The notes: generated by a model from the sequence alone, not told the origin. DNA of 64,000 nt from Polytrichum commune (GCA_950295325.1 OX485806.1:56227169-56291168), one strand, 5' to 3'. Positions 45,210 through 57,096 are shown, numbered from the stretch's first letter. Numbers and translations: made by a program.

Positions 45210-48060
45210 TGTGGTACTTTTGGGCCACCCCCTTGCGAGGGAGCCTAAAAATATCACACAAGCCCTTCGGTGAAGGTGGCCTGCACTTCCAGGTGCCCAA
45301 GCCGAACCCGGATGATAGGTGTATAACGTGAGTAGTTAGATTTTTAAGGGAAATTAAATATGCGTCGTAGTACCTCCGGAGGTTGGGCCTTAGTTTTTTA
45401 TTATTGTGGCTCTAAACTCCACTAACCAATTTCATATCTAGTTCTAACCTTAACCTACAACCTATTCTACGCGCACTAGCCTTAAAACCAAGGCAATCTT
45501 AATTTGTGAATTGGGATGGTTCTGATACACACCAACCGGGTGTGACTCATACCACCCTAGTTCAATGAACGGAATAACGACAATTTGATGGACCATTCAA
45601 TTCTTCTTATTTCTTTACTTAGTTCCATTTAGTTTTCTAAGCGGGGGAACTTGGCCTAAGTCCTACCTTTTATACAAATTTTTTCTTAATTACATGATTT
45701 CGGTTGCACGTCCTACTTCACTACATTCACATATTAGGCATCACCCCTTACCTGGTTGGTGCACCCCTTACCTCGGAACCTTCTAAGGCCTCGTGCAGTT
45801 CCTTTGAAGGTCGAGTAACATCTCAAACCCTTCGGACTTTAATGGTCCGAAGGGTGGTGTCACTCTACCGAGTTAAGTTTCCGATTCGGATCTCGTGCCA
45901 ACAAGGGTTTACGATTTATTTTGTATGTTTTAAGTGTTTAGTGTGTTTACACTGGATAGACCACAAAATGCAACTTAATGGGACTAGCGTGACGGGCAAC
46001 CTGTAGGTTTAACCTATTGCACAATCTTCATAAATTAGGGCCATTACTCCCAATCTATGGGGCCAACAACATAATAATGGATTTGCGAGTCATTAATCCC
46101 ACCTTTCCACCAACAACATTCGGAGTGGTCGTATCGGTGATTAATCCGACTTATCACATACGAAACTTGCTAATAAATGAAGCTACTACCACAAAACATA
46201 CCAAGGGGTCCGAAAACAATGGAGTTGGGTATTTTCTTGGCGGTTAAGTGGTCAATCCACTTGACCTTACGAGATAGGTGAGTGGGTTAGAGATGCATAC
46301 TTTAGCAACGCTCCTTCCAACCCTAAATGAAAGGCTAGGGTTAGTTAATTTACCTCAATTCTCCTCGGTTGATTGGACTTGATGTAGGCCGAGCCGCTAC
46401 CTCCTTCGTTGCTCCACTTCCCGAGCGTCGACGTTGTCTCTTTCCTTGTAACTAGTTTGATAGTAAAACGTACCTTATTCAACAATTAAAGTATAAGTAT
46501 TTCTTTTGCACTGTAATTTAGGCCTAAGCATAATATATTTACTTAGTGCACGTAATTATCTTTCCAACGATCTAAAAATCACTTTAATCGGATAAGAAAT
46601 GCAAAAATTATGAGGGTTGGAAATGCGAGGTCGATTCAACCGATCCTTCCAACCCACCTATCTAACTTCTAACTTCAAAACTTCATAGTGAATTCATTAT
46701 TATTTGGATATAGGTTTTCCTTATACCATTGGAAAGCTATTAACAAGTTGTAACTAGAAAAATTATGACATAAGCAGGTTAAGCCAATACAAATTCAGCA
46801 GACTCCTTGTAACACAGCAGTCAACCAGCAAGGCTTAAACTATGTATCTTGCCTTCAACAATTCATATCTAATTCAAATCTTATTCAAATCAAATGTTCT
46901 ATATAGCCATGGAGAGATATTAAAAATATATATTTGATAAAAATATGTTATAGGTGAATTAAGTCAAAGTGAACCTAGGAGACCCTCTGTAATGCAGCAG
47001 TCAACCAAGAGTTCTCAAACTATGTATCCCGTCTTCAACAATTCATATCTATTTCAAATCATGCTCAAATCAAACGTTCTAAGCAATTTTGAAAAGCTAG
47101 ACAAAAATTCTACTTGTTAAAAATACAAATTTTTAGAATGGAAATTCGTATGGGACTAACAGGTCTGATCCAGCAGCCACTACCATCCAATTTTTCTACT
47201 CCATCTTTGGAAATCCATAACTAATTGTCTCCTTAACCAAATCACAAATGGGAAACGGCTATAGATAGCTATAGGAAATCTCTCTAGAAGAAAAATGATA
47301 AAGATTTTATTCTAGCTTCAGAAGTAAGCCTTCAGGGCATTGGCAAATGAGGTCTACAATGCTGCCACTCGAAATTCTACAATCCAACCTACCTCTACAA
47401 AAGAAAGGAAGAATTTTGTTGGTGTGTTAATAAACACACATTCTAATTAGTAAGAATGACAGTAAGAGAGTTCTTACAAGGTGGAAGGATGGGTATTTAA
47501 ACCCTCTCAAAAAAGGTTGGACCCCTCCGCCACCGGCTCCATTCTTCGAGCCCTTTCCCAAAATTTTGGCTCGGGGGTTTTCCTAGTTGAGGTTGCCACC
47601 CTCTCGCCGAGGTGGCTCTGATAAGAAACCTTAGATATCTTTCTAATTTTTTCGCCATCGAGTTGGCAAGGGGGCAAGTGGGCAAGTAGCCCCCTTGTCC
47701 TTTTCATTTTTTCGTCAAAAGTCTTCAAGCCGATTTCGTCTTCTTACGCCAAATACCTCCAATAGTCTTGTGTGCCTCACACTAACTAATAAACTAACAT
47801 TTGCTTAGCTAGCATCTACTAACATTCGCTTAGCTATCATTTACTAACTTAAACCTTACCTAGTTGTTTTTACTAGCTAGCATATTTCTTCTATTTCAAT
47901 ATCTTCTAGCACTATTTAGTTTCATTTTCACCTTCCTTCTTCTAGGCTAAATGCTAAATGAACTAATTTTCTCTAAATTCCCTATCAATTCTAACTTTTA
48001 ATGCTAACATTCTAATTAAAGATGATCATGCGAAGTGGTGGACCACTCAAAGGGTTCATA
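45210..48060 (+). mobile_element. Solo LTR, family A copy 2 (2851 bp)
   Basis: It starts TGTGGTACTTTTGGG and ends GGTTCATA, flanked by CAAGT on both sides (45205-45209 and 48061-48065). It matches 8476-11318 along its length in the same orientation. About 110 bp near 45526-45640 is absent from copy 1. The last bases (CATA instead of CACA) carry one change from the canonical terminus. No internal genes are present. Confidence 0.9.
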
Positions 48061-48065
48061 CAAGT

Positions 48066-48983
48066 GTTGGGCATGAGGAGTCTACCGAAAGGAGGAAGGG
48101 CATTCAGCAGATGGTTGGGCATGAGATAAGTGTTTGTTCTAAATATGGGTAGTAAGGGCAGAAGGAGCAGTTGTGTGGGCAATGCTACTTGAATCAGTAG
48201 GCTCGGAAGGAGGATTCACATCTGCAGGCTCGGAGGGAGATTCGGGGAAGTCTGGAGGTAAGAATTCCAGCTGCCGAAGTGGAAATCGGAGCTGGTTGAC
48301 TGATCTCTTGTGCCGCAGCCAAGCGCACCAAAAAGGCTCTTTGGCAGCGGAGTCATTAGGTTCCATTCGACTTATCAGCTTGGATGCAACTAAGATCAAA
48401 TAAATTTCCTACCGGCTACCTGGCCGAACATTGAAATCCCAGAACCCAAGGTAGCCGGTTCGAGGAGTGAGGAAGGAAGACTGTCCCAGGAATGAGAGGA
48501 CTATCGAACTAGGCACAACATTGGGTTTTGAGGCTGTTGAATGTGGCAACAACTGTGAGGGCAGGGCCGCGGTAGCTGCAGGAAGGAGGAGCGAACCCTC
48601 TCAGGGAATTGAAGGATAGAGGGTGTGGTTGAAAGCTAAGGGATTAGTGCGGATTGATTAGGAAAAGTTGTAAGAGTAGGGTAAGTTGACTGTTAGCATT
48701 AATGAGGCTAAGGCCTCAGCATTAGCAGTTCACATTTGAGGGTTTTTATTGTGATGTGTGAGACTTGATAATTCAGGTTGGTTGGCAATAGTTACAAGGA
48801 AGGAAAGCATTTTTAAATGCTCGCAACCTTGATTCCTCTTGAGTAAAAATTAGGCACATGATATTCACATTGTTGGTGCAATGGATGATAAGTTAAACTA
48901 GCGAAGCACAATGGTTGAGTCCATTCGAGCCTTAGGCCTTCATCCGGATTACGACGCTTAAGAGTGGGGATTTAGGGCTCACA
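48066..48983 (+). repeat. Family B-like LTR 3' part
   Basis: The end reads CATCCGGATTACGACGCTTAA, GAGTGGGGATTTAGGGCTCACA, the family's usual 3' end. It directly interrupts a gypsy RNase H reading on the minus strand (the ADHLSR peptide stops at 48984). The first part of this LTR is probably 44712-45204, split by the family A solo LTR. Confidence 0.6.
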
Positions 48984-49644
48984 CCTTGATAGATGGTCCG
49001 CTTGCAAGTGCATCCGCCCAGTCTTATATTCCACGGTGTAGTCGAATTCTTCCAACAGGAAAACCCACCTAGCCAACCTTCCACTCAACTCCGCCTTGTT
49101 GACCAAGAATTTAATTGCCATGTGGTCGACGAAGAAAACCACTGGGTTGCACATGAGGTAGTGGAAGAACTTCTTGCTAGAGAAGACCATGGCTAAGCAC
49201 TCTCTTTCAGTGGTTGAATAATTCCTCTCCGCGGGGGTTAACTGTTGGCTCACATAAGCCACGGGTTGATCATTTTCTTTGTTCCCCGTTGATTGACACA
49301 ACGCACTACCTACGGCTACCGCACTAACATCACAAAACATATTAAAATGGTTTTCTCCAATATGGTGGCGTCAACACCGAGTAAGTGCTAAGCTTCGCCC
49401 TCAATTTCTCGAATGCATGTTGGCATACCTCTGTCCAGTCAAAATTACAATCCTTCCTAAGTAGTTGTGTGATAGGCACTACAATCTTTGCATAATCCGG
49501 GATCAATTTTCTATACCACCCTACATGGCCCAACAACTTGGCTATTCCCCTAGCATTAGTTGAAGTAGCCAACTCATCTATCACTGCTATCTTTTCCGGG
49601 TCCGGCTCTCTTCTTTTTTCGAGCACCACATATCCCAATAACAC
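48984..49644 (-). pseudogene. Ty3/gypsy RNase H and RT connection
   Basis: From 49644 down the minus strand reads ELATSTNARGIAKLLGHVGW and YRKLIPDYAKIV (RT connection), then after a frame break SAVAVGSALCQS, YVSQQLTPAERNYSTTEREC (RNase H with Glu), FFVDHMAIKFLVNK and FDYTVEYKTGRM ... ADHLSR. It is cut at 48983 by an LTR of opposite orientation. It belongs to the element whose RT and protease follow at 49706-51352. Confidence 0.88.
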
Positions 49645-49705
49645 TCATCTCTACACTCCTGTGAACGTTTTGTCCGGATTGAAAGCTAGTTGCATCTTCC
49701 TACAT

Positions 49706-50623
49706 CTAATCAAAGCCTCTCACACACCCTAAATGTTGACTATAGCGAAACTGAGTGCTGAAATCATCTACGAACACTATCGTGGATTTGTACAACAAGT
49801 TGGTGAAGATGTATATGACCAACCTCTGGAACGTGGCATGAGCATTACACAAACCAAATGGCATGACCAACCACACAAAAATGCCCCACGGAGTGGTGAA
49901 TGCCGTCTTGTGAATATCTTCTAACGCTATAGAAATATGATTGTAGTCTGCATAACCATCCATGAATGTGTACCTAACATGTCCACCTACCTCGTCTAAG
50001 AGCAATGTAATGAATGGAAATGAGAAGTGGTCCTTCTGTGTGCAAGCATTCAACTTCCTATAGTCTACCAATACCATAGGAGAAACCCAATCTATAATTT
50101 CTATTGGTTCTATAAACCCAGCCTTTAACAACCTCTCTAACTTTGCCTTCACTAACAACTGCAACTGTGAGTTCATCATTCTCTCATTATGTCTAATCGG
50201 TTTAGCACCTGAAATCAAAGAAATTCGGTGCTCAACCATCTCGCGAGGTATCCTTCTTAGCTCATCATATGACCATGCAAATATGTCACTGAACTCATCC
50301 ACCAGTTCGCTATACTCCTCGATTTTGCTCTCCTCCAACTTAAAACCCATCTTCATTTGCCTAACCTTCCCGTTCTTAGCTTTCACATCCACATACTTCC
50401 AATCCGCCTCAGACACATGGGTTTGCTCTGTCGTATACCAATCTGGAGGAACCTTAGGATAATCCTTGACATCCTGACCCACTAGAATGTCCGTCGATGT
50501 GGTCTTGAAGTGCAAGGGTTCCTCCAACTTTGCAGCCTCAAGAAGTGCCTCCTCATCTTGAATCCCATCTATATACACTAAACTCACACTACGTTCTTCT
50601 ATCCCGTCTACCCATGGAGTCAA
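49706..50623 (-). pseudogene. Ty3/gypsy reverse transcriptase
   Basis: The frame contains EYSELVDEFSDIFAWSYDEL, HRISLISGAKPIRHNERM, LLKAGFIEPI, WVSPMVLVDYRKLN, YTFMDGYADYNHISI (motif A), AFTTPWGIFVWLVMPFGLCN (motif B) and IVFVDDFS (motif C, with both Asp). The frame breaks just after motif C, where a short deletion joins it to an unrelated tail. The N-terminal part before the RT matches the linker after the protease in the same lineage. Catalytic residues remain, but the protein is disrupted. Confidence 0.9.
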
Positions 50624-50629
50624 TCCTCT

Positions 50630-51352
50630 TTATAACCACTCCTCTTCCGTGGGCACCTCACATGGCTCCAAGAATGCATACTCTTCCGTCTTTGAACTAT
50701 CCATATCATTCCTCAAGTATCCATGGTGAGAGGTCACCATCACATCACACACCGAATCCAGATATTCTCTTAACCACTGACCATACTCACCATTGTCACT
50801 CCAATGATAAAAACAAGGACCTAGATTGCCTAATCTTGTGTCTATCGTGGCTCCCTGACTGCCTGACTGGACTACTCCCACTAATGTCTCACTCTTCTTA
50901 TCCTCCTTTTTGTCTCCATCTTCCTCATCCAAAGATGTAGCCATTTTTTTTCTCACCCAACCACCTAGTGACCCTATAGAAACTTTGACTCTATTATCTT
51001 CAGGACCATAAGTGATGGAAGGCTTAGCTCCTCCCCAATCTACTATGGCGTCAATCATTCTCAACCAAGGCTTGCCTAACAAAATGGAAAAGGCATCCTT
51101 GTTAGAATGCATCTTAATGACGTGGAAGGTGACAACATATTCTTCTCCTCCAGTACTAATTCCACAATCCTTAATCATTCCCAAAGACACCGCCGGACTT
51201 TGATTTGCCATGTTAATGATGAACGGTGATGGGCCTGTTAGGCTAAGACCCAACTTCTTCATAGTGTGCTCTGGTAAAATGTTTAGCCCACTTCCTCCAT
51301 TGACCAATACATTGGGCACTACCTTGTCCACTACCATGACCTCTATCTCCAC
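50630..51352 (-). pseudogene. Ty3/gypsy aspartic protease region, catalytic Asp changed to Asn
   Basis: The minus strand reads VPNVLVNGGSGLNILPEHT. In this protease type the motif is LVDGGSG; here the Asp codon is AAT (Asn), which should abolish activity. FSILLGKPWLRMIDAIVDWG, typical of the flap/second half, follows. A charged region (DEEDGDKKEDKK) leads to the RT. The element is on the minus strand between a gag remnant and the RT. Confidence 0.85.
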
Positions 51353-51382
51353 CGCCTTGACATCACGACCTCCTCCTTACAA

Positions 51383-51985
51383 CTAAACTCTAGCGGCCAC
51401 CCTAGTCTTCATCTTCCTCGTTCTCCTAGTCACGGGCATTCCCTCCTTAAGAGTCTTAGGAGCCATGGGTGATATTTCCAACAATTGTCCAAAGGTGATA
51501 TTGGCCTTGAGCAAACTAAGGTCGGCCCATAAATCATATTCATTTTGCTTCTCCACCCCCGTCTTTGTCACTCCATCAAATTCCTCCATTGGAATCCCAG
51601 GTCCTTCCCACTATCCCATCTCACTAGCTTCCAAGTCGTGGATAATGGGTGACTTTTCTCTATCCTCGAGAATCTCATTCTCTCGGTCTAGAGTCTTGGC
51701 GGTCTTCCTAGCTGTCCTAGCTACTCTCCCCAAATCAGAAAGATTGGGAGCCTCATCCGAGGAATATTCCTCTTGCCCCCCCATTTCTTTCTCAGTTTGG
51801 AGATTACCTCGCATTGCTCTAATGGTGACTGCCAATGCAGGAGCCTCGCGTGTAGCGCCTTCATCCAAACCTTTCAACTCATAGGTAATCACATTAGCAT
51901 TTGGAGGCCATTGGTTTTGTTCTTCTCCGGGTGGTACTTGGAGAAGAAAATAGTCATCCAGATGGGTGTCCGCAATACCATCCAT
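51383..51985 (-). pseudogene. Gypsy gag C-terminal remnant
   Basis: Two minus-strand frames (51611-51985 and 51383-51589) precede the protease. The first contains acidic and Arg-rich segments; the second has ADLSLLKANITFGQLLEISP and RRTRKMKT, a spacer typical just upstream of this protease type (WADLSLLKANITFGQLL). Frame changes separate them. The N-terminal gag is missing; a plus-strand gypsy fragment abuts at about 52010. Confidence 0.7.
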
Positions 51986-52024
51986 AAACCTGACATCCTA
52001 AGAGTTTGATGGATCTGGGTCATT

Positions 52025-52835
52025 TGGTGGAACTTGCCTCCTATTGTCGTGAGGCTGTGGTCCCCCCTGGTCAATGGGAATGTATCCGTTCGCGGTCTGC
52101 AAACCCGTTGGCGGATGGAACATTCATGTATGAAAACATCATCTCAAGGTTCGGGTGTCCAAAAATTTTGGTTAGTGATAGGGGCACCCACTTCTTGAAC
52201 GAGATGTTTAAAGAGTTGACAGATAGGTTTAAGATAGACCATAGAAAACAACTCCTTATCATCCGCAGACCAACGGTCAAACAAAGCGTGTTAACAGGAC
52301 TTTGGTGAGCATCCTTCGCAAGACAATTCACGATTCGAAGAGGGATTGGGACGTCAAGTTAACTGCGGCATTATGGGCTTATCGCACAACCTTCAAGGTG
52401 ACAACACAAGCGACTCCATTCTGTTTAGTGTATGGGTTGGAGGCTACACTCCCCATTGAGTTCGAAGTGGAATCATTACAAGTTGCAATGGAGTCACGGC
52501 TCATGGATAGTGAGTCATTAAGAAATAGGTTGACAACATTGGAAGAGCTTGATAGGAGGAGGAGAATGGCGGCACAACATATTGAGGCCATCCAAAGGCG
52601 AAGGAAAATTACCTTCGACAAGAGATACAAGAAGCGAGCACTAAGGCCAGGTATGATGGTGATGATTCAAGATGCTTGGAAGGTTGAATTTCCGAATAAG
52701 TTTGATGCAGTTTGGTTGGGCCCTTACCTCGTGCGGGAAGCATTCCCAAACAACTCATTGCAACTGGAAACATTGAACGGCGAGAGCTTCCCAACTCGCA
52801 CCTCCGGCAGTCGATGCAAGGAATACAGGGCATAA
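52025..52835 (+). pseudogene. Ty3/gypsy integrase, catalytic Glu changed to Lys
   Basis: The plus strand reads FMYENIISRFGCPKILVSD (with catalytic Asp) and RGTHFLNEMFKELTDRFKID, then a one-base frame loss near 52245, then TTPYHPQTNGQTKRVNRTL, where the catalytic Glu is Lys (AAG at 52284-52286). The C-terminus (KRDWDVKLTAALWAYRTTF ... FCLVYGLEATLPIEFE ... KFDAVWLGPYLVREAFPN) ends in CKEYRA and a stop at 52833-52835. The first third of the domain and everything upstream is missing. A non-coding 3' region and an LTR follow in the proper order. Confidence 0.9.
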
Positions 52836-53396
52836 CGGCCACTTGCCTGCGGAGCACACGGGTAGATCACTCTAAGGCATTTTTGTGCACCACGTGCGGC
52901 TGGGGGTTTTTTGTTTTGGGGCTATTTACCTTCAAGGGCTGAATTAAAGCCTCCCTATAATTACTTAAATTTAAAAAATGGCCCATTTGTTTGCACCCTT
53001 TCATTACTTATATTGTCCAAGTCATTGTATTTTTTTGTACTCTATATTCTTTTTAAGTAATTTTGGATAGACGGATATCCCAATTATCATCCATCCCCGT
53101 GAGTCCTAAACCCATTTACATACCATACTAAACATGCCTTCTAGGATCCTTATCTTCAGCCCCTATATTAATTTTATAAAAAATAATGGCCCACGTTTAT
53201 GTCCATTTAACTTACTTATAATGGGATTGTCTACATTTAATGGCCCCTTCATTATTTGGAATTCCTTTATAATTTTTATTTCAAATGATTTTAATCCACT
53301 CTATATTATACCGCACGTCGTTTTAAAAATGCACTAAGTGATCTACCCGTGGCGGAGCAAGAGATTCTGGATCCATCCCCTGATGTTCGCCAATTA
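52836..53396 (+). other. Gypsy 3' internal non-coding region ahead of the LTR
   Basis: AT-rich, no coding frame. It ends GGATCCATCCCCTGATGTTC immediately before the LTR start at 53397; the same lead-in precedes the minus-strand LTR at 44428. A clear polypurine tract is not obvious. Confidence 0.6.
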
Positions 53397-54480
53397 TGTG
53401 AGCCCAAGTTTGTGTTCACATGTCTTCTTAACTCTCAAAAATACTAAACACTTAACATTGGTGTTGTGTGGATAGTTAAAAGAGACTAGAGTTTAGATTT
53501 GGGCAAGTTTAGTTTGTAGTGTGTTAGTGGGGTTGAGTAGAGTTAGTCGTGTTACTCAAAGTATTAAGTTGAAAAGGATTAAAAATGGAGGTGCTTGAAT
53601 CAGTGTTTTATTGATCGTTTAGGGTGTGATGTTTGTGTTAAATTGGTTAGGGGCTTATTTCCAAGTAGATCAGGTTCTCGATTTTTGGGGGGCCAGGAGG
53701 AGGTCCCGAAGTCGATCGGCAGGGGGCTCAATGGCTCTCTCTCCCTTTTGAAAATGTGTGCCGAGAGGCTGGAGGGCGGAGCCTTGGCACCGGGTTTTGA
53801 TTGGTGATACAGGTCGCCACAAAAAACGTGAATGCTACAACAGAGTGTGGGAATCCAGGGAGTACAGGTAACTCGTTGTTGGGTGTGGTTTGAGGGAATT
53901 CGGAGGTTTACTGGGATTGGGGCAGGCTAGTAAGGAGGGCTCAGCAGCGGACGAATCCACCGCACAGGGGGCAACCGGGCGAAGGATTGGAGAGGAGAAT
54001 ACACATAATTCGACAGGGGGCAATCCCACATTGCAAGAGAGTTCGGAGGCTGCTACAGCTGAGGCACTCGAGAAACGGGGTGCCAGGGACAGATGTTAGA
54101 TCAGAGCTGGGTATTTACATACTGCGAAGGAGGTGAAGCCTCGGCCTTGCGGACGGCGAGTGCCTGGTTTCGGGAGGCAGGGATTTACTGCAGATCCGAT
54201 CAGCTCCCCTATTCCGGAAGTCGCTTTTCACCAGGCGAACAAGCTTGGGAGTGGGCAGTGCACACAGGCTGTGAATCCCGCCTACAATGTGACTACGGAA
54301 ACCCATGGCTTGGTTGGGAGTTGAGTCCAGGAGGGGAGAGGCAGATACAGATAAATGCCGAGGAGGTTGTGGTAAAAGAGGCAAGAATGCTGGTCGGTTC
54401 CGGCGCCTCGGCCAAGGCAGAGGGAGTGGCTTCCTCGGAGAGGGGGGGAAGTTGAGAGTCAGTTGAAGGGGAGGAGATGC
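53397..54480 (+). mobile_element. 3' LTR (family B) of the plus-strand gypsy, 3' truncated
   Basis: The LTR begins TGTGAGCCCAAGTTTGTG. It follows the integrase stop and internal 3' region in the correct order. The family's CCCGGACTACG...GGCTCACA end is absent; CACTA-derived sequence begins at about 54486, so the LTR is cut there. Short ORFs on both strands have no domains. Confidence 0.65.
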
Positions 54481-54496
54481 CACGCGGCATATAAAT

Positions 54497-55468
54497 TTGG
54501 CTGCGGCATATAAATCGATGTTTGCTTTTGGGAACCATTATCGAGTTCTAAGTTCAAAGAGACCCCTGAAAACATGCGATAATGGAGTTGCAGCTACATT
54601 TAGACAAGTATGCAGGAACAATTACCAAGATGGTAACCAAGTTAATGCAGATGTGGAATATGTAGGACACATTGAGGAGATTTTAGAACTAAACTATAGA
54701 CGTCATTGCTTGGTAGTGTTAGTGTGTGATTTTGTGAAGGCAAATTACATTGGGGAAAATGCAACAATAAAAAGAGATAAATGGGGCTTCACAATAGCGA
54801 ACTACGACAAAAGATATGGTAGAGTTTGCAGAGATAGTTTTGCTTTTCCAAGGCACTGAGAACAAGTGTTTTATTCAAATGCTAGGGAGTCTCCAGGTTG
54901 GAGTGGTATTGAGGAAAGAGGTCAGAGGGAAACGAGTATTACCAAACAATGAAGGCGAAGAAGGTGCTGAATTGTTTCAGATGGGCCAAGACGAAGACTT
55001 CGAAGGCTTACGGCTTGATCGGGAAGTTGGGGAGCAGGAACTAGCACCAGCCGCAACCAAAGAGAATGTGTTACTTGAACCAGTCTTTAGACCAAATAGA
55101 GGAATACGAGGAGGACGCGGGGCTCGTGGTAGTAGCCGAGGAGGCACAAGGGACAGGTGTGGCGGGCGTGCCAATCCTCATAGACCTCCAGTAGAAGAGC
55201 TGGAAGGAAATGCAGGCAATGAAGAGGATCAACAAGCTGAAGAAAAACGATTGTACAGAGGAAATATTGGCAATGCAGTACGAGTTCTTAAAAGAACGAG
55301 GTCACACAATGAAGTTCGTGGGAACAGAACATACGGCAGAGACATCATTCAAAGGAAGACATTCTCAGCAACGAAGCTACCAACTTAGAGGAAGAAGCGA
55401 GTTATTATGAAAGTTCATATTCTCAATCTTCTTCCACTTATTCAGAGCACACCGAAGATGAACATGTG
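54497..55468 (+). pseudogene. CACTA-associated DUF4216-like protein with RGG-rich tail
   Basis: The plus strand reads MFAFGNHYRVLSSKR, FRQVCRNNYQDGNQV, YVGHIEEILELNYRR, then KWGFTIANYDKR and a TGA at 54857-54859, after which the same frame continues EQVFYSNARESPGW. This order (Y-G-I-EI-EL-Y, ... GFT..N, ... QVFY...PGW) fits DUF4216, a domain of plant CACTA proteins of unknown role. Further on, in another frame, are acidic stretches and an Arg/Gly-rich segment (GIRGGRGARGSSRGG), then an acidic Ser-rich end (SQSSSTYSEHTEDEH) in a third frame. Stops and frameshifts make it a pseudogene. Upstream exons are lost. Confidence 0.7.
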
Positions 55469-55470
55469 AG

Positions 55471-55583
55471 GTGAGAGCGGAGGGCGTAGAGCAAAGATTT
55501 GGAGAGCGGAGAGCGCCCATTTTCTGTCAAAATTTATTACAAAAATTTCAAATCTCCGCTCTCCGCTCTCCGCTCTACGCTCA
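55471..55583. repeat. Inverted GAGAGCGG-rich arms in the CACTA tail
   Basis: The left arm (55471-55515) has GTAGAGC and GGAGAGCGGAGAGCG; the right arm (55554-55583) is the same kind of sequence in reverse, with three CTCTCCG units and GTGAGCG on the opposite strand. They could fold as a hairpin around a 38-bp AT-rich loop. Confidence 0.65.
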
Positions 55584-56340
55584 CATAATTAAGTTTCCCT
55601 GCAACAAAATGAAGTGGGTGGTACATGCTCATAGGCCACAAATATCAACTTTGTAATACAACTTTTAAACCATGTTATAGTTTTTCCCATGTTAGGGTAT
55701 AGTTGGAGCCCTAACTCTATGTGTACTCATGATCATGTTCTCATTTTGGTGGAATTAACATTTGCAATATGCGTGTACATATGTTATGTGTTGTTTTCTT
55801 GAAGTGGTATTATTTGTTAGTTTGAACTAGAACAAGAGCAGAGTCCATTTCAATGGGATAATGTCATTGCAGTAAATAGACATGTGCCCTTCAATACTAT
55901 ATCACATTCTACGCCAAAAAAAGAAGTTAAGGCAAGTTCAGGCTGAATTGTCACATCATGATATTTTTCTTTCGCCTTTATAAAACTTATCTAAAACCGC
56001 TTAAACCATTTCAAAAACAATGGCTATCAATGTGTACCAACATGTAAGCTTGACAATAATGACACGTGTCATATTCTAATTGGGTATGTTCACTATGGCA
56101 AGTTACATATATATAACATGTAAACAAGATTGTCCACGTATGCAGAACAATATGAAAAAATATATTCTGAATTATAGCCTAATTTGCGATTCCACTCTAT
56201 AAATGTGAACCAAAAGTTGACAAAAAGTTGACCAAAAAAAAAATTAAAAAAAATTAAAAAAATGACAAGAGTGGAGATGAAAGCAGTTGCATTTCTCATT
56301 TTGGACAATTTTGTGTCAACTTTTAGTCATTTCAACACCC

Positions 56341-56354
56341 ATTTCCTTGTAGTG
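56341..56354 (-). repeat. CACTA terminal inverted repeat (right end)
   Basis: On the minus strand it reads CACTACAAGGAAAT. The next three bases (AAG, 56355-56357) would be the target duplication, but the partner could not be checked because the left end is missing. Confidence 0.65.
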
Positions 56355-56357
56355 AAG

Positions 56358-56554
56358 GAACCCCAAGGTGAAGATGCGATAATGGTGTTGCGTTAAATCC
56401 AAGCAAATGATCTATCTACACCACAAGGCGTAAAAACGTGTTTTTGTTACAGCAAACCAAGTCATATTGTGCATTTTTTCTACAAAGCAAAGAACAAGAA
56501 AAAAAAATGCCAAAAATACAAAAGACGATGATAAATTTGCATTTGCAACGCAAT
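56358..56554 (+). pseudogene. Ty1/copia gag C-terminus with zinc-knuckle remnant
   Basis: The plus strand gives EEPQGEDAIMVLR and, after breaks, CFCYSKPSHIVHFFYKAKN. This is the position and spacing of the gag CCHC knuckle, with one cysteine replaced by Ser or Phe. A solo LTR cuts it at 56555, and the copia sequence continues at 58144. Confidence 0.55.
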
Positions 56555-56810
56555 TGTGAGCCCAAAATGGTGCCCACATGTGTTCTTAACCCTTTGAAAC
56601 TATTAGAAGTTACGTTTTGATGTTTTATAATTATTCACAAAAATATAAAAAGAGTGAAGCTTGAGTGAAGTTATATTTAAACCTTAGGTTGATTGGAAGT
56701 TTAGCGGTGTGAAAAAAGTTCCTTAGTTAGGTGAACATAGTGTGTAGTGAACCAAGGGTGGCTCCTTGAGTTAAATGTTTGAATTATGATCTATGTTGTT
56801 GGTTTGAGAG

Positions 56811-57078
56811 TTGAAGGCTTAAATGATAGGATGAGAGCCTACCAAGTAGGAAAATATCAAAAGGTTTATCTTGAGCCTTGGGGGTGCTCACCTACTCCCT
56901 TGAAGGCTTAAAGGATAGGATGAAAGCCTACAAAGTGGGAAAAGATCAAAAGGTTTATCTTGAGCCTTGGGGGTGCTCACGTACTCCTTTGAAGGCTTAA
57001 ATGATAGGATGAGAGCCTACAAAGTAGGAAAGGATCAAAAGGTTTATCTTGAGCGTTGAGGGTGCTCACCTACTCCCT
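56811..57078 (+). repeat. Three tandem 89-bp units upstream of a TATA box in an LTR
   Basis: Units start TTGAAGGCTTAAA at 56811, 56900 and 56989 and share GATAGGATGA, AAGGTTTATCTTGAGC and GGTGCTCAC. The array ends 10 bp before the TATA box, the position of U3 enhancer repeats in some retroelements. Confidence 0.9.
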
Positions 57079-57088
57079 TTCACCTCAC

Positions 57089-57096
57089 TATATAAT
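57089..57096 (+). promoter_or_regulatory. TATA box of the LTR promoter
   Basis: TATATAAT in the context CACTATATAATC, just after the tandem U3 repeats and just before a CT-rich tract (57101-57125), a common plant start-site context. Confidence 0.6.

Larger units (their letters stand above)
54486..56354 (+). mobile_element. CACTA-type transposon remnant, 3' half
   Basis: A DUF4216-like protein remnant is followed by a non-coding tail that ends ATTTCCTTGTAGTG at 56354; its reverse complement begins CACTACAAGGAAAT, the CACTA terminal motif. Subterminal AGTTGAC/GTCAACTTTTAG words repeat in both orientations at 56214-56330. No left terminal repeat was found, and the transposase core is missing, so only the right portion remains. 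The right end lies in a copia element. Confidence 0.75.
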
